This document shows positions 1 through 10,430 of a stretch of 52,569 nucleotides of DNA, piece after piece. The stretch covers positions 137,684 through 190,252 of the forward strand of contig BFEA01000215.1 in NCBI GenBank assembly GCA_003427395.1, given 5' to 3'. The notes below the pieces were generated by a model. That model had not been told where the DNA came from, searched no databases, and saw only the letters and a program-made list of their open reading frames with translations. Numbering within the stretch: position 1 is the stretch's first letter; each line of letters starts with the position of its first letter. This DNA is from Chara braunii (Eukaryota; Streptophyta; Charophyceae; Charales; Characeae). The translations under genes were made by a program, and so were the position numbers.

Positions 1-1030
1 TTTTCACTGTGCTAGCTTGAATGCTGCCTCATCTCTGGCTGTTGGACGATTTGACGTATGCCATCTGGCCTTGTCATTGGGGCAAACAGTGGAAGCCAAT
101 CTGGAGGTTAACGTGGAGGCGCAGACCCATCCATTGAATCGTCTCTAAAGAACTCTCCGACATAGGAGCAGTTGACCCATTGTTGTTTCACTGTGCTAGG
201 TGGCGTGCTGGGAAAAGCTTGTTATTGCTGCTGCCTCATCTCTGGCCGATGGATGATTTGACGTATGCCATCCGGCCTTGTCATTGGGGCATACAATGGA
301 ATCACTCTGGAGGTTAACGTGGAGGCGCAGTCTCATCCGTTGATGTGTCTCTATAGAAGTCGTTGATTGATCGCTTTGTTGAAATTTGGTCACTGTGTGG
401 GGGGACAAGCTTGTCATCCCTGCTGTCATCATTTCAGGATGATGAATGATTTGACGTATGACATCTGGCCTTGTCATTGGGGCGAACAGTGGAAGTCACT
501 CTGGAGGTTAACGTGGAGGTGCAGGTTCATCGGCTGAGGTGCAGACTCGAGGGATGATATGACAATGGACATGTGCCCCATATCCCTGTCATTGGGGCCT
601 AGAGTGGAAGTCTCTGTGGAGGTTAACATGGATGCGCAGACTAATTTGAATCATTCCTTGAGTTTTCTCTAAAGAACTTTCCAGCATAGCAACAACTGAT
701 CGCTCTTTTTTCTTTTTCTGTAGTTCGTTGATCGTTTTATACACTGGGCTAGCTGCCATCTGGGAGAAGCCTGTTATACCTTCTGCCTCATCTCTGGCTG
801 ATGGATGCATTGACATATGCCATCTGGCCTTGTCATTGGGGCGTACAGTGGAAATCACTCAGGAGGTTAACGTGGAGGCGCAGACTTATCCATGGTGGCA
901 TCTCTAAAGAATTCTCCCACATACAAGCGGCTGATACATCAGTGTCTGACCGCGCTTGTCTATTATCTCGGGGCAAGTGGGCAAGTTTGATATCGCTGCT
1001 GTCTCGTCTCTGGTTGGTGGATGATTTCCA
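1..1030. repeat. Degenerate tandem repeat, about five units
   Basis: A block containing 'gacgtatgccatctggcc', 'ttgtcattggggc' and 'ctggaggttaacgtggagg' recurs at about 71, 278, 471, 586 and 830. Spacing is irregular (about 115 to 245 bases), and each unit ends with a 'tctctaaagaactctcc'-like segment. The open frames here are short and unrelated between units, so this is read as non-coding satellite-like DNA. It lies upstream of the ABCF exons and may sit in an intron of that gene. Confidence 0.8.
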
Positions 1031-1554
1031 TAGTTGCGCCGCACCTCAGTGCGCGGATTTGCGCACGATTTGCGCACCGCACAGCGCACCCAAACGCACC
1101 GCACTGTTAAAATTAGGTCCCAAAAAAAAAAAAAAAAAAAAAGGTGTGTTGTCATTCCTTAGGGTCCCCAACTCGGCAAAAATGTTAAACGCACCGCGCG
1201 AGCTAGCAAACCGGCCGCGCCGCCGGCCCGACCTTTTTTTCGGTCAAGGGTTGCCGAATTTCAATTTCCGCAGGCCCTACCCCGAAAAATTTCAAAAAGG
1301 CAGAGCATAAAATAGGGCTCATTCCAACTTTTCTCGTAGGCGGGGTATGGAAACTGGCCTTCCCCCTCCCTTCTGCAAATCCCACAGTGGTGGGGTAAGT
1401 TCGCGAGAAGGGAGTAGTCGCCTAGTAACGGCCGACCACCAATATATTCTGAAGGTTGGCGTTCAGGTCTGAATGTCGGCAGTTATGGGTTAGGATGAAG
1501 ATGCGCGTAGTTCTCTCGGTTTTTGGTTATTGTTTTCTTATGAATACGTAGAGT

Positions 1555-1660
1555 GGGGCCTGCTCCACTACTCACCACATGCACAAAAGAAATAGCATGG
1601 CGGTGTATGGTCTCATGTTTTATTGTTATATATATACATTTGGTGAGTGGTGGAGGGAGC
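1555..1660. mobile_element. MITE-like inverted-repeat element, copy 1
   Basis: The left arm CTCCACTACTCACCACATG (1563-1581) is mirrored by the right arm CATTTGGTGAGTGGTGGAG (1637-1655), enclosing about 55 bases with no coding capacity. It is non-autonomous. Related arms recur at 1711-1821, about 14000, about 14690-14830 and about 23940-24075, so this is a family rather than a chance hairpin. No convincing target duplication was seen, because this copy and the next share their left flanks. Confidence 0.65.
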
Positions 1661-1701
1661 TCTCGTTTTTTTTGTTTTTGTTTTCTTACGAATACGTACA
1701 G

Positions 1702-1831
1702 TGGGCCCTTCTCCACGACTCACCACATGCACAAAAGACATAGCATATGGCGGTGTATGGTTCCATTTTTTAGCAGAAGATTCATTCTACTAATATTGTA
1801 TACATTTGGTGAGTGGTGGAGGGAGGCCCTG
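1702..1831. mobile_element. MITE-like inverted-repeat element, copy 2
   Basis: The arms at 1711-1729 and 1803-1821 match those of copy 1, and both share the internal phrase 'tagcat..ggcggtgtatggt'. The flank 'tatgaatacgtagagtgggg' of copy 1 is nearly repeated before copy 2 ('tacgaatacgtacagtggg'). The pair is therefore better explained by tandem duplication of an element plus its flank than by two separate insertions. Confidence 0.6.
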
Positions 1832-2068
1832 AGAATCACGTGGAGACACGAACAGGCTCTAGCTGAATTGGTGGCCCATAACTGGTGAGCTACAGCCTTG
1901 AACTCGAATCCAAAGCATATATTGGTGGTCTGCCCTACCTCTTCCACAGATATCGAGACCATCCTTCTAATTGAAGCAGTGGTCCTCGATGACTCCACAT
2001 GTAACGTAGGAGTCATTCGAGGTACCTGCAGGGCCCCTCAAATTGACGTGAAGAGGCCCCTTTGTTAT

Positions 2069-2073
<5 letters not shown>

Positions 2074-2111
<38 letters not shown>
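2074..2111. repeat. (CT)n microsatellite
   Basis: An uninterrupted CT dinucleotide run. It is followed after 'ggggcctg' by a poly-T run. Both probably lie in intronic DNA. Confidence 0.9.
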
Positions 2112-2113
<2 letters not shown>

Positions 2114-2546
2114 GGCCTGTTTTTTTTTTTTTTTTATATATTGTGCACAGGACGCACCTTCCTCAGTGTGCGCACTGCGCACAGTGTGCGCGCTGTCATT
2201 CCAGTGCACAGTGCAGTGCGCACCGCCCCGCACCGCACTGCGCACTGGTGTGCCGCAACTATGATTTGCGAGATCCGCAGCCAGTGCGTACGCATCTGAA
2301 CTTGTGATAACCTCTCACAAGCTTCCTCCTGGACATGTTTTGCAGCCTGGTAGAGAGTCGAAAGGAGTGGCTATGACTTTTGTGAGATCCGCAGCCAGTG
2401 TGTATGCCTGAGGGTTCGTGAGGATTACAGAGTCGCTGAGCTGTGATGCTATATACCACCCAAAGCTTGCCTTGGAAAACTCTCATTTCAGAATGAGAAC
2501 TTCACCTGAATCTTGAGAACTGTGTTCTGTCTGTTGGGGTGTACAG

Positions 2547-2632
2547 GAGGGCAGAAGAGCAGGGTTTCCTTTGCAAAGATCACCTACTTAAAGCCTCATA
2601 TTTTGTTGCTGGATGAGCCCAGCAACCATTTG
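2547..2632 (+). CDS. ABCF (GCN20-like) ATPase gene, exon encoding signature and Walker B of the C-terminal ABC domain
   Basis: Translated in phase, the exon gives GGQKSRVSFAKITYLKPHI followed by LLLDEPSNHL. These are the end of the ABC signature (LSGGQ) and the Walker B/D-loop segment of the second nucleotide-binding domain of ABCF proteins (eukaryotic GCN20/ABCF1-3 type). These are cytosolic ATPases without membrane segments, acting on ribosomes and in translation control. The exon begins after 'gtacag' and ends before 'gtgagtg', consensus acceptor and donor sites. The first two exon bases complete a glycine codon begun in an exon left of the window. The next exon (3540-3602) starts with the expected 'DLDAV', which confirms the reading. 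No disruption is visible. Confidence 0.9.
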
Positions 2633-3539
2633 GTGAGTGTCGCCCAGCCGTCAGGTCTCAGCGTTCAGAAGTTCAAAGTTGTCGCCCAGCCATCAGGCCT
2701 TATTGTTGTATGTTGTGTTGTATGAATGTGCTGTATCAATAATTTGTGTTGTATCGATGTGTTGTACTGACTTCTTTAAGGAAGCCAGCCATGGTTCACT
2801 TCATTGTGTTGTCCCTTGAAACCTCAGTTTGTTCAAGCTGCATGTCACATGGAACCACTACTCCACTTCTCTCTCCCCAACCATGGCATAGTTGGTGCCT
2901 ACTACTAGTGCGTTTTTCGGATGTCCACAGCCTCTTTAATTCCAGCAAACAATTTCTTGGCATTAGAAGCGGAGTTAAAGCAAGCAAGTGGGGGGAAGAG
3001 AGAGAGAGAGAGAGAGAGAGTAGGTAAAATTTGTCTTACGAGTATCAGCAGTCTGTTTTTTCCAGAACTGCGACAGTGCTGTTTGGTCTCTGTTTCTGAG
3101 GTATGTTTTTTCTTCTTTAAAAAGACTATGGGAATATTCACTATGAGACTTTCTTGACTGAATGCTGTCGGTATGTTTCTTTTTTTCTTAAAAAAAAATA
3201 ATAAAAATAAAAGGACGTCTGTATCTTGGGTTCGATATGAGTTGGATGCGGATAAGCCGTATGCTTGGGCACACGCCATGCCTGACTCATCTGCTCTGAC
3301 TAATGATAATGAAACTTTGCAGCTTGGGAAACCATCTGGGGGCAGGTGTCAATTCTTCAGGCTACGGTGGTGAGAAAAGTAGGAAGAAGATAGAATGCTA
3401 GCATCTCTCTAAAGGAGCAAACGAGAAGGCAAAAGAAAAAAGAAGAAAAAAAGAGAAGGCAAATCCAGCAAAATGCTGATAGATCTGTTGATAATCCTGG
3501 TATACTCTCTGTTGTGGTGGTCTCTTCTGTTTGTTTCAG
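2633..3539 (+). other. Intron of the ABCF gene
   Basis: Bounded by a gtgagt donor and a 'tgtttcag' acceptor. It contains two 'cgcccagcc(g/a)tcagg' repeats just after the donor, a (GA)n run at about 2997-3020 and T-rich and A-rich runs. No open frame resembles a protein. Confidence 0.8.
2997..3020. repeat. (GA)n microsatellite
   Basis: An uninterrupted GA dinucleotide run inside the ABCF intron. Confidence 0.9.
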
Positions 3540-3602
3540 GATTTGGATGCCGTTGACGCATTGATGCAGGGTCTAGCGCTGTATGGAGGCGGTGTGCTAA
3601 TG
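3540..3602 (+). CDS. ABCF ATPase gene, 63-base internal exon
   Basis: It encodes 21 codons reading DLDAVDALMQGLALYGGGVL plus a final Met. This directly continues 'SNHL' of the preceding exon to give the D-loop SNHLDLDAV typical of ABCF proteins, followed by the helix leading to the H-loop. The exon is phase 0 on both sides, with acceptor 'ttgtttcag' and donor 'gtgagtgc'. The next exon begins VSHD, the expected continuation. The frame is intact. Confidence 0.9.
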
Positions 3603-3786
3603 GTGAGTGCATTTGAGTACGAATGTGACTGCTTGGTGCCAGTACCTATATTGACCAGCTAGGATGTCTGTCCGATAGTCAGACGGCAAATAACAAGCTT
3701 ATATTGAGCGCTGTACTCAGAGATCAGGGAAACAAGAACAGAAGCACTGGAGAGCCGGTCAATCATTGTGTATGCAGTTAATCAGT

Positions 3787-3870
3787 CGAACGAGTCTACA
3801 CATTCCATAGTGACATGGTCTTGGTGAGCGAACGAGGCTACGCATTCCATAGTGACATGGTCTTGGTGAG
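3787..3870. repeat. Tandem duplication, 42 bp period
   Basis: The unit 'cgaacgagtctacacattcc...ggtgag' is repeated once with two or three changes, and a third partial start 'cgaacga' follows. The unit ends in ggtgagcg, so each copy carries a donor-like site, but no exon is recognisable. Confidence 0.85.
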
Positions 3871-4699
3871 CGAACGAAAGCTGACCAAATTCCACGTAAA
3901 TGATGGAATTGATTGTTGTCCTTAACACCTAGGCTACCAGCCGGCGCCCCGGGTCGCCCTGATTTGCTGGGCGGGGCCCCGGCCGTGCAAGGACCAGGGA
4001 AGGTCTCAGCAAAAGAAAAAGAAAAAAAACTGAAAACAAACTGTTCCCCGTTGAGCCGGGGGGCCCTCCTCCGACCGAGCCTGCCGGTCGGACCTGCCTC
4101 TTAAAAAGAAAACCTGGTTACTAGGCAGTCACGGGCATCCCCGTGATTGCCCAGCCCCAAGTAGGCCCCTGCCTCTTAAAAAGAAAAAAAACTGGGAATC
4201 CTGGACCCCATTTCTTATGAATAACAGGTGGAGGACGTCGATAAGTGAACTTGTTTACTCGACCCGTCCTTGTGAAAGCCATAGTTGGCTGAATTCGTCA
4301 AGAATAATCCCCCAGCCCACACTGGAAGCCCCTTGAAAACTGAGGGAAAAGGCCGTCTTCTTAAGTTTCTTTGTACAGTGCATTGGGAAAAAGCTGCTTG
4401 CATTGTCTGTTGGCTGACAAATGCAAAGGAAATCACTTCGCGCCAACCAGACGGAAAAGGCTGTTTTCTGACTTTTTTCAAGTTTTTGCGAATTTGTTTT
4501 GTTTTGTTTTGTTTTCAAAAGGCGGACAAGCATAGTGCATTCGAAAAAAGAGGAGGCTCGCATGGACTGGTGGTTTAACTGTACCCACAATGTCGCATTT
4601 AATTCTGCATGTATTTTGAAATTTGGACTATTTTCTTCTATATAGTCTGTTTTGAGTTTTTGTGACCAAATAGCCAAGGCAAACTCGTCATACTGAGGG

Positions 4700-4805
4700 A
4701 AAATGGCTATATACAATTCCAAATAGCCAATTTGAATTGGCTATGTAGCCAAAAATGGCTATATACAACTCCAAATAGCCAATTTGAATTGGCTATGTAG
4801 CCAAG
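4700..4805. repeat. Tandem duplication of a palindrome-bearing 52 bp unit
   Basis: Each unit contains AGCCAATTTGAATTGGCT, a near-perfect palindrome, plus 'aaaatggctatata'. A degenerate third copy with 'aaaatggctata' and 'aatcgccaattcgaatt' follows at about 4835-4895. It may be the remains of a short AT-rich hairpin element. Confidence 0.75.
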
Positions 4806-5166
4806 GCAAATCCATCATTAGCTTAGGGAAAATGCCAAAATGGCTATAAATAAATAGTATAAAATTATAAATCGCCAATTCGAATTCACTATTTGAAGAA
4901 TCGAATTGCCCCAAATGCACCTTCAAAATTCAATTCATGCATACTTTCGTTCCCCCTTCTCGAACCATATCATCTATATTTCGACACCGCGGTTGTTCAG
5001 TCCAACTGGATGAGTTGATCTTGTACTAGTTTGTGCAGTCATGTATGAACAACTGCTGGTTGCAGATTTGCAACAATCATCCTTTTTTTTTTAATTAATT
5101 GCTATTCTTTTTTTTATGTTTATTACCTTCCCCATTCTGACTCCGTGAGTCTGGGTATTGTTACAG

Positions 5167-5289
5167 GTGAGCCACGACCAACATCTTATTACTGGCAGTG
5201 TCGACGAGCTCTGGGTCGTCTTCAATGGAAACGTGACTCCTTTCCGCGGAACATTCGAAGATTACAAACGGACTCTGGTCCATTTGTAA
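5167..5289 (+). CDS. ABCF ATPase gene, terminal exon with stop
   Basis: It encodes VSHDQHLITGSVDELWVV and then FNGNVTPFRGTFEDYKRTL, ending VHL and TAA at 5287-5289. VSHDQH is the H-loop (switch histidine) of the second ABC domain. The 'DELWVV..G...F.GTF.DYK' tail is the hallmark C-terminus of GCN20/ABCF3-type proteins, which normally end within about ten residues of DYK. A stop here is therefore expected, and this is the natural end of the gene. The acceptor is 'ttacag' at 5161-5166. With the two upstream exons, 89 complete codons of the gene are visible, all intact, so this is probably a live host gene. Confidence 0.9.
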   Translation: MSHDQHLITGSVDELWVVFNGNVTPFRGTFEDYKRTLVHL

Positions 5290-5830
5290 TGGAGTTCCAT
5301 TCTCGATGGAAGGACCATTCTCGATGTTTACCTTGGATCTAGAAGAGCAGTCCCTTAGGAAGATGATGTAAAGTTAGGTGCTCTACTGGATTGCCTTTTT
5401 TGGTGAGTGCTTTTACCTTGTGGGTGAGTTCTTCTAATGCGCTTCGGATGCTAAACACATTTTTTGGTGAGTGCTTTTACCTTTTGGGTGAGTTCTTCTC
5501 ACGTGCGTCGGATGCGAAAACATTGTCCGGCTTGTCTTGTGAAGCAAAATGTGATCCACACTTCTTCTGCAGTGTTTTCGCCACCTGTCTTTCTGTTTTG
5601 CGGTCTTCTGTGGCCCTCCGTTGGTCGGATGGGGGTTTGAATTCCCAGCCACGGTTTGCATGTCCTTACGCAGAGTTCCGTTTACCCTCCCTCCCTCCAC
5701 GCCCTGCACATGTCCAGTGATCTCTTAGCTCTGCAGGTTCTAGACTATTGGGGGCATTTGAGTTGTGTGCCTCGTTTCAGCGGAGTGTTCATTCTGCACT
5801 AACTTGTACTTGCTTCTGAGGTTTGAGAAT

Positions 5831-5837
5831 CTCTCTC

Positions 5838-5916
<79 letters not shown>

Positions 5917-5917
5917 N

Positions 5918-6000
<83 letters not shown>
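5831..6000. repeat. Long (CT)n/(GTCT)n microsatellite with one undetermined base
   Basis: A CT run with a short GTCT tetranucleotide stretch at about 5840-5860, and an N at 5917. The run ends in a poly-C tract at 6001-6008. The length may be collapsed or uncertain in the assembly. Leu/Ser-rich frames through it are artefacts. Confidence 0.95.
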
Positions 6001-6003
<3 letters not shown>

Positions 6004-6429
6004 CCCCCGTCCTCCGCCCGCAGCAGAGTCACATGTGCATGCATTTGCAGAGCTGTACTGGTTTGGACGGATGTGTTAACTACCTGCTAAGAAATGGACA
6101 CAGCCGGTATATCTAGCCAGGTGTTTTCTGGGGACACGAAGGGGCAGAGAATGTGCTTCAGGGGACATGATGTGGTGGTTTTATGGTGTTGAACAACGGC
6201 TTGACATGATGTGGCGCTTCATGGGGCATGATTTCTTACTCTCTGTGAGACCGTGAAGTGGTTGCCTGGACTTCGTGTGTGTGTGTGCTTCTGCATGCAA
6301 GGACCTTCCCGCATGTATGGACATGCTGGTAGGTGAGATGAATGACCATATCCAACCAGCTACTTTGTGCGCACACTTGCACTGGCAATAAGGAACTAGC
6401 AAAGACCCCTGCATGGAGTTGCGGGCCAT

Positions 6430-6598
6430 ACTTACATTAGGACAATTTTACCTATATCTGGGTGTAATCGCGGCCAGATGCATCCAGGTCTGCTCATAAA
6501 TGCAGTGAGATACAGTTACGAAAGTGCTAATTCGAGTACGCCCTCAGTCTGCTTGTGAATGCAAGTGCATGCGTGCATTTGTCAATTCGTGCATGTAC
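6430..6598. repeat. Dispersed direct repeat A, copy 1
   Basis: 'cttacattagga', 'tatctgggtgtaatcg..gccagatgcat', 'aaatgcagt.agatacagttacga' and 'agtctgcttgtgaatgcaag' occur here in the same order as at 7419-7598. No terminal repeats or coding capacity were found. Confidence 0.75.
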
Positions 6599-6727
6599 GA
6601 GGAGCAGTGACTACCCCATGAACGTGGCCGGGGACGGTCCCGTGCATGGTGACCGGCTGGTTACGCGGCCCTGTACCTGTTAATGGCCGGCCACGATGTC
6701 CGCCCAAACCTTGACAGCGCGTTGTTG

Positions 6728-6741
6728 GTTTTTTTTTTTTT

Positions 6742-6771
<30 letters not shown>
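6728..6771. repeat. Poly-T tract
   Basis: About 40 T residues with a single G interruption. It could be the poly-A tail of a minus-strand retroposed sequence, but no retroposon body is recognisable next to it. Confidence 0.85.
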
Positions 6772-6772
<1 letters not shown>

Positions 6773-7418
6773 CCCTTCAACGGCTCACCCAGCCAATGTT
6801 GCCACAAGCCCCACGACGTAATGAAATTATAAAAAAATAAAATCGAGGTAGCCTCATGTCGCCGATGACGTCGGCGCATTCCCTGAGTTTTTATTCTTTA
6901 AAAAAAAATTCCTGAAAATAAAATAAAATAAAAAAATGGGTGGGTGCCCTACGATGACCCGCACCCTCCCACAAAAAACAAAAACACCACTCGCCAGCCA
7001 AAGAAAAAAAATCAAAACCCTCCCCGCTCCCCGTGATGGCAGTGTCCGGAAGCCGGGCACGAAAATCGTGTTCCGCGACCGGCCTCTGGTCCCGGGACCC
7101 CCTCGTTCCCGTTCATGAACGGGGATATGGCACTGACGAGCGTTTGGACCAGCTATCGCTGCTGACCCTCGAAACGTTCTGCACACCAAGTTAAGCCGAA
7201 CTGTCAGCGCACCGTTTTCTTGTTGTTGTTGTTTTGGCTGGCGTCTCCAGCCTTTGCAGTCCGGTACCCCGAAGTGCACAGGTCGTGGCGCGTTCACGGC
7301 TAAGGCCCGCAGCCGATAGCTAGGCCAAGTAGGGTTTAATACCTGTGAGCTTGGGAGCAGGAGGGGATCATCTGGTGTTGCTGAAGTGGCTTAGGCCTGT
7401 TGGTTTTTCGCAGGCGAT

Positions 7419-7598
7419 ACTCACATTAGGAGGATTTAAATTGATTTTATGTATCTCTGGACGTAATCGAAGCCAGATGCATTCAGGTACTCTTGTAAAT
7501 GCAGTCAGATACAGTTACGATATTGCTAGTGTGCGACTGTGGCCAGTCTGCTTGTGAATGCAAGTGAATGTGTGCGTTTTTCAATCCGTGCATGTTTG
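7419..7598. repeat. Dispersed direct repeat A, copy 2
   Basis: Same order of blocks as 6430-6598, with small insertions and substitutions; both are on the plus strand, about 1 kb apart. Confidence 0.75.
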
Positions 7599-8407
7599 TG
7601 TTCTGGAACTCGGGTGTGGGCTGATTTATGCTGTCGCCCGGACTGTTAACTTGGTGTGGGATTGTCCTGAGGAGGCTCTCATTTTGCAGCATATGGAAAA
7701 AGTGGTGATGGGGGTGCTTTTTAGGAGTAATGTGTCTGATGTTTATCATGTGGAGGGGATGCAATGCGAGGAGGAGGCTCATTCGTGAACTGTGAGCCGT
7801 AGGAACATATATGAGCTTAAACCATGACGAGGACATTTCCCGGCTATTTTGGTTCGAGGCAGCTGTAACCTGCCCCATCCTTGGAGGCTGGACCTTTCAG
7901 ATAAATGCAAAGGACTGGCACCAGGCGAAAAGATGTGATTTCGAGCGTGCACCAGTTCCTTTTTGTTCAAGCATGTGGCAGAGATCAGCTCCCGGGAAAA
8001 AGAAGTGGCTCAGGCGTCGTGGCGGTTGAAGGCTTTGAGGTATTTGCTGGTTAAGCACTTATATTTTGTTGTATAAGTACGCTCTACACAGAAGTGTGCA
8101 CACACTAGGCCCCTGGCGCTCAACTTCATAGACTAGGCCTGCCTAGCATTCTCATAATGATTTTCTGTATTGTGGCAGGGATTGAGAGGTTGATTTTGGT
8201 CCCGGGATTCTGACGACACTTGGAGACACACTGACTTGTACAGTTTCGATGTCTGGATCAGTGAGTCGTCGATAACTACGCTGGTGGTTCAATGTCATAT
8301 TCCAGTGGAACCACCAAGTGGGCGTTTTCATCGGAACCTACCACCGAGTTCACGACCGGCCCCAGGGTTGATAACTACGAGATCGTTTATAGAATATGTT
8401 GGGCTTG

Positions 8408-8643
8408 TGCAACTGTGTTTAGAACGCCAGGTCACCCAACACAAAGTGGGGCTCTTACGGTCTTACGCGGTAAGAGCGTTCTGATTCGGGCCTTTGCCGG
8501 TAGTGAACGCCGCTGTAGGCTACTGTGCAACTGTGTTTAGAACGCCAGGTCACCCAACACAAAGTGGGGCTCTTACGGGCTTACGAGGTAAGAGCTTTCT
8601 GATTCAGGCCTCTGCCGGTAGTGAACGCCGCTGTACGCTACTG
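8408..8643. repeat. Tandem duplication, 118 bp period, two copies
   Basis: The unit starts 'tgcaactgtgtttagaacgc' at 8408 and again at 8526 and runs through 'ggtagtgaacgccgctgta'. Each copy holds the small inverted repeat 'gctcttacgg..ttacg.ggtaagagc'. Few mismatches separate the copies, suggesting a recent duplication. Confidence 0.9.
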
Positions 8644-9639
8644 TGAAAACTCCCAGTTGGTGGTTCAACTGGACTATTACAGGAGATCTTGCACTCCGTA
8701 GGTTGTTGTTTTTCTTCTGGGGCTTTCGTTCGTTTTGGATAGGATTCGTGAGCTGTATTTGCTGACGGACCTTCAAGACACGCGCGCACGGTTTTTTTAT
8801 CGCGCAGTTATGCTCGTAAATCAGTGGTACCCTCCTCAGCATGTGAAGTTGTGCTGGTAAATCACTGGTACCCTTCTCAGCACCTCAGCTATCTGTGCGT
8901 CTCTCGGGCCCAGCAGAGGCTGTCAGCTACAGGGAGCAGGGACCACCCTGGCATTTGTCGTTCCCATCTCCTTTGGATGGAAAAACGGTCGAACATGAAC
9001 ATGTTCATGGACGAGGCACACGAACAGCATACTGTAAAAGTGTAGAAAAAAGTGATGGATATGATATTCCTGTAAAAGGGTTTGCGTCAAATTGGCTGTC
9101 AAAATATACTGGTGCAAATGTGATGGATATGATATTCCTGCCATTGCCAGTCTCAACCCCTACAATGATCCCATGTCAGCGCATTCTCAAGTGCCAGCCG
9201 AAAAGTTGGCACCTTGTTTTTTGCAGTACCGCCTCCACGATGTGTGAAGGCATCATAGCTAACAGGACGCATCAAAAGTCTAGCAAAGTCTTTGTCATAA
9301 GACCTTCAACAAAGGGTAAGGGAGTGCGCGCTCCGTCCTTTTCAGCGACCAGTCCATCAGAAATCCTTTTTTCCGGATGCAGGTTCTTGACGCTCGCCAT
9401 CTGTTCGTTCTGGCATCGTGTGCAATTCGTTGGTCATAATGTCAGCGCTTTCCGTCAGGTAGGACTTGCCAGTTATTCTGCAGCCGGGTTGATGCCCACC
9501 CGTGGCGGAACAAAATAGTGATTGGTCGTTTAACAGACGTCTTCCCTCAATTAAAGTCGGGCGGTCATAATGAAAAGCATCGATTCGATACCCATTCAAG
9601 CAGCCTTTTCAGCAAGCGACCCGGTCAGCCCATTGGCAG
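8644..9639. other. No gene recognised
   Basis: Unique-looking DNA. The phrase 'gtgatggatatgatattcctg' occurs twice (about 9052 and 9120). The longest frame (8895-9518, plus) has no recognisable domain or splice context, so I do not call it a gene. Confidence 0.5.
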
Positions 9640-10140
9640 CAAGGATCGTGTCTGATGAGCTGCGGAATCAGCGTGCGGCAGAAGTTCTGCGGATGTGTTC
9701 TAACTCCAGTTGCGGATGTGTAGGCGTTGGACAATTTATCGGGGAGCAGCAGCTTCGGTTCCTATCCTCTCTCCGGTGCACTACGTTGGACATCGGGGCT
9801 GTCTCAGTGCTGCAGGCTTGTGGTCTCGGGCTTGAGCGTATCACTGCACCCGCTGCCTCCCATCAATTCTTGTTCCCGTGCAGCGCTTCCTTACTTTGAT
9901 TCCGCATCTTTTGCCTCCCATCGGAGGATGTGTAGGTTTGTACCCTCGCGTTGATCGATGGGACCTTCGCCTTGACGGATAGGACCTGGCGCCCAGTATT
10001 ACCTTACTTCGATTCTGCACCTGCTGCCTCCCATCGGAGGATGTGTGAGCTGCACCCTGGCCTTGACGGATATGACCTGCAGCCCAGTTGCTCACTTTAA
10101 TTGAGCAGATGTGTAGTTTTGTAGTCTTGCCTTGATGGAT
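9640..10140. repeat. Degenerate tandem repeat with 'tgcctcccatcggaggatgtgt' cores
   Basis: The core 'cctcccatcggaggatgtgt' occurs at about 9915 and 10031, with partial forms at about 9857 and before 9710. Between them are 'cttgacggataggacctg' pieces and 'ccttactttgattc' pieces. The core 'cctcc.atcggagg' is itself palindromic. Confidence 0.65.
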
Positions 10141-10212
10141 GGGGCGGCACGGAGGATCTTTATGAAGCGGATAGTAATGCGCGTACTTGAAAAAAGTGCT
10201 GCAAAACTGTTA

Positions 10213-10430
10213 AGGCGACTCCTGCGTCTGGGATGTGCGTCGTAGTACCCACACTCGTCTTGCGGCTCCCGGGCTCTTGATGGTGGTGTGAACCTGCATG
10301 ATAATTGTACTGTTCTTCTTGTGGGGACTCCTCCGTCTGGGATGCCCGTGGTAGTGACCCACATTCGTCTTGCAGCTCCCAGGCTCTGGATGGTGGTGTA
10401 AACCTGCAGTTTGTACGGTTCTTCTGGCGT
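10213..10430. repeat. Tandem duplication, about 109 bp period
   Basis: The unit 'gactcctgcgtctgggatg' through 'gatggtggtgtgaacctgca' is repeated from 10217 and 10326 with modest divergence. Confidence 0.85.

Larger units (their letters stand above)
1031..2546. other. Non-coding stretch upstream of the first visible ABCF exon
   Basis: No exon was recognised here. The region contains a poly-A run near 1122-1142, two copies of a small inverted-repeat element (1555-1831), a CT microsatellite, and a cluster rich in GCGCAC/GTGCGC around 1040-1110 and 2145-2250. The phrase 'gagatccgcagccagtg' occurs twice (about 2269 and 2385). The segment ends in a splice acceptor at 2545-2546, so at least its right end is probably intron. 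Confidence 0.55.
3603..5166 (+). other. Intron of the ABCF gene
   Basis: Begins gtgagt and ends 'tgttacag'. It holds a 42 bp tandem duplication (3787-3870), a GC-rich block with CGGG/CCCG inverted pieces (about 3935-4180), a 52 bp duplication of a palindromic 'agccaatttgaattggct' unit (4700-4805) and poly-T tracts. The AT-rich part at 4600-5110 has no coding signal. The open frames in this segment overlap these repeats and look spurious. Confidence 0.8.
5290..8407. other. 3' flank of the ABCF gene and intergenic DNA without a recognisable gene
   Basis: The start is presumably 3' UTR, but I see no clear polyadenylation signal. Contents: a repeated 'ggtgagtgcttttaccttgtgggtgagttcttct' segment (about 5401-5440 and 5466-5510), the long CT microsatellite, a poly-T run (6728-6771) and two copies of a 150 bp dispersed repeat (about 6430-6598 and 7419-7598). 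None of the short open frames shows family features. Confidence 0.6.

Noticed and set aside
1898-2060. Frame with 'ETILLIEAVVLDDST', resembling the segment after Walker A in ABCF proteins
   Set aside because: In ABCF proteins this segment lies hundreds of residues before the signature found at 2547, and no intervening exons exist in the 500 bases between; the similarity is short and probably chance.
5765-6116. Leu/Ser-rich and Arg/Glu-rich open frames
   Set aside because: They are translations of the CT microsatellite, one passing through an N.
8895-9518. 207-codon plus-strand frame
   Set aside because: No recognisable domain, no splice or promoter context, and it contains an internal repeated phrase; treated as chance.
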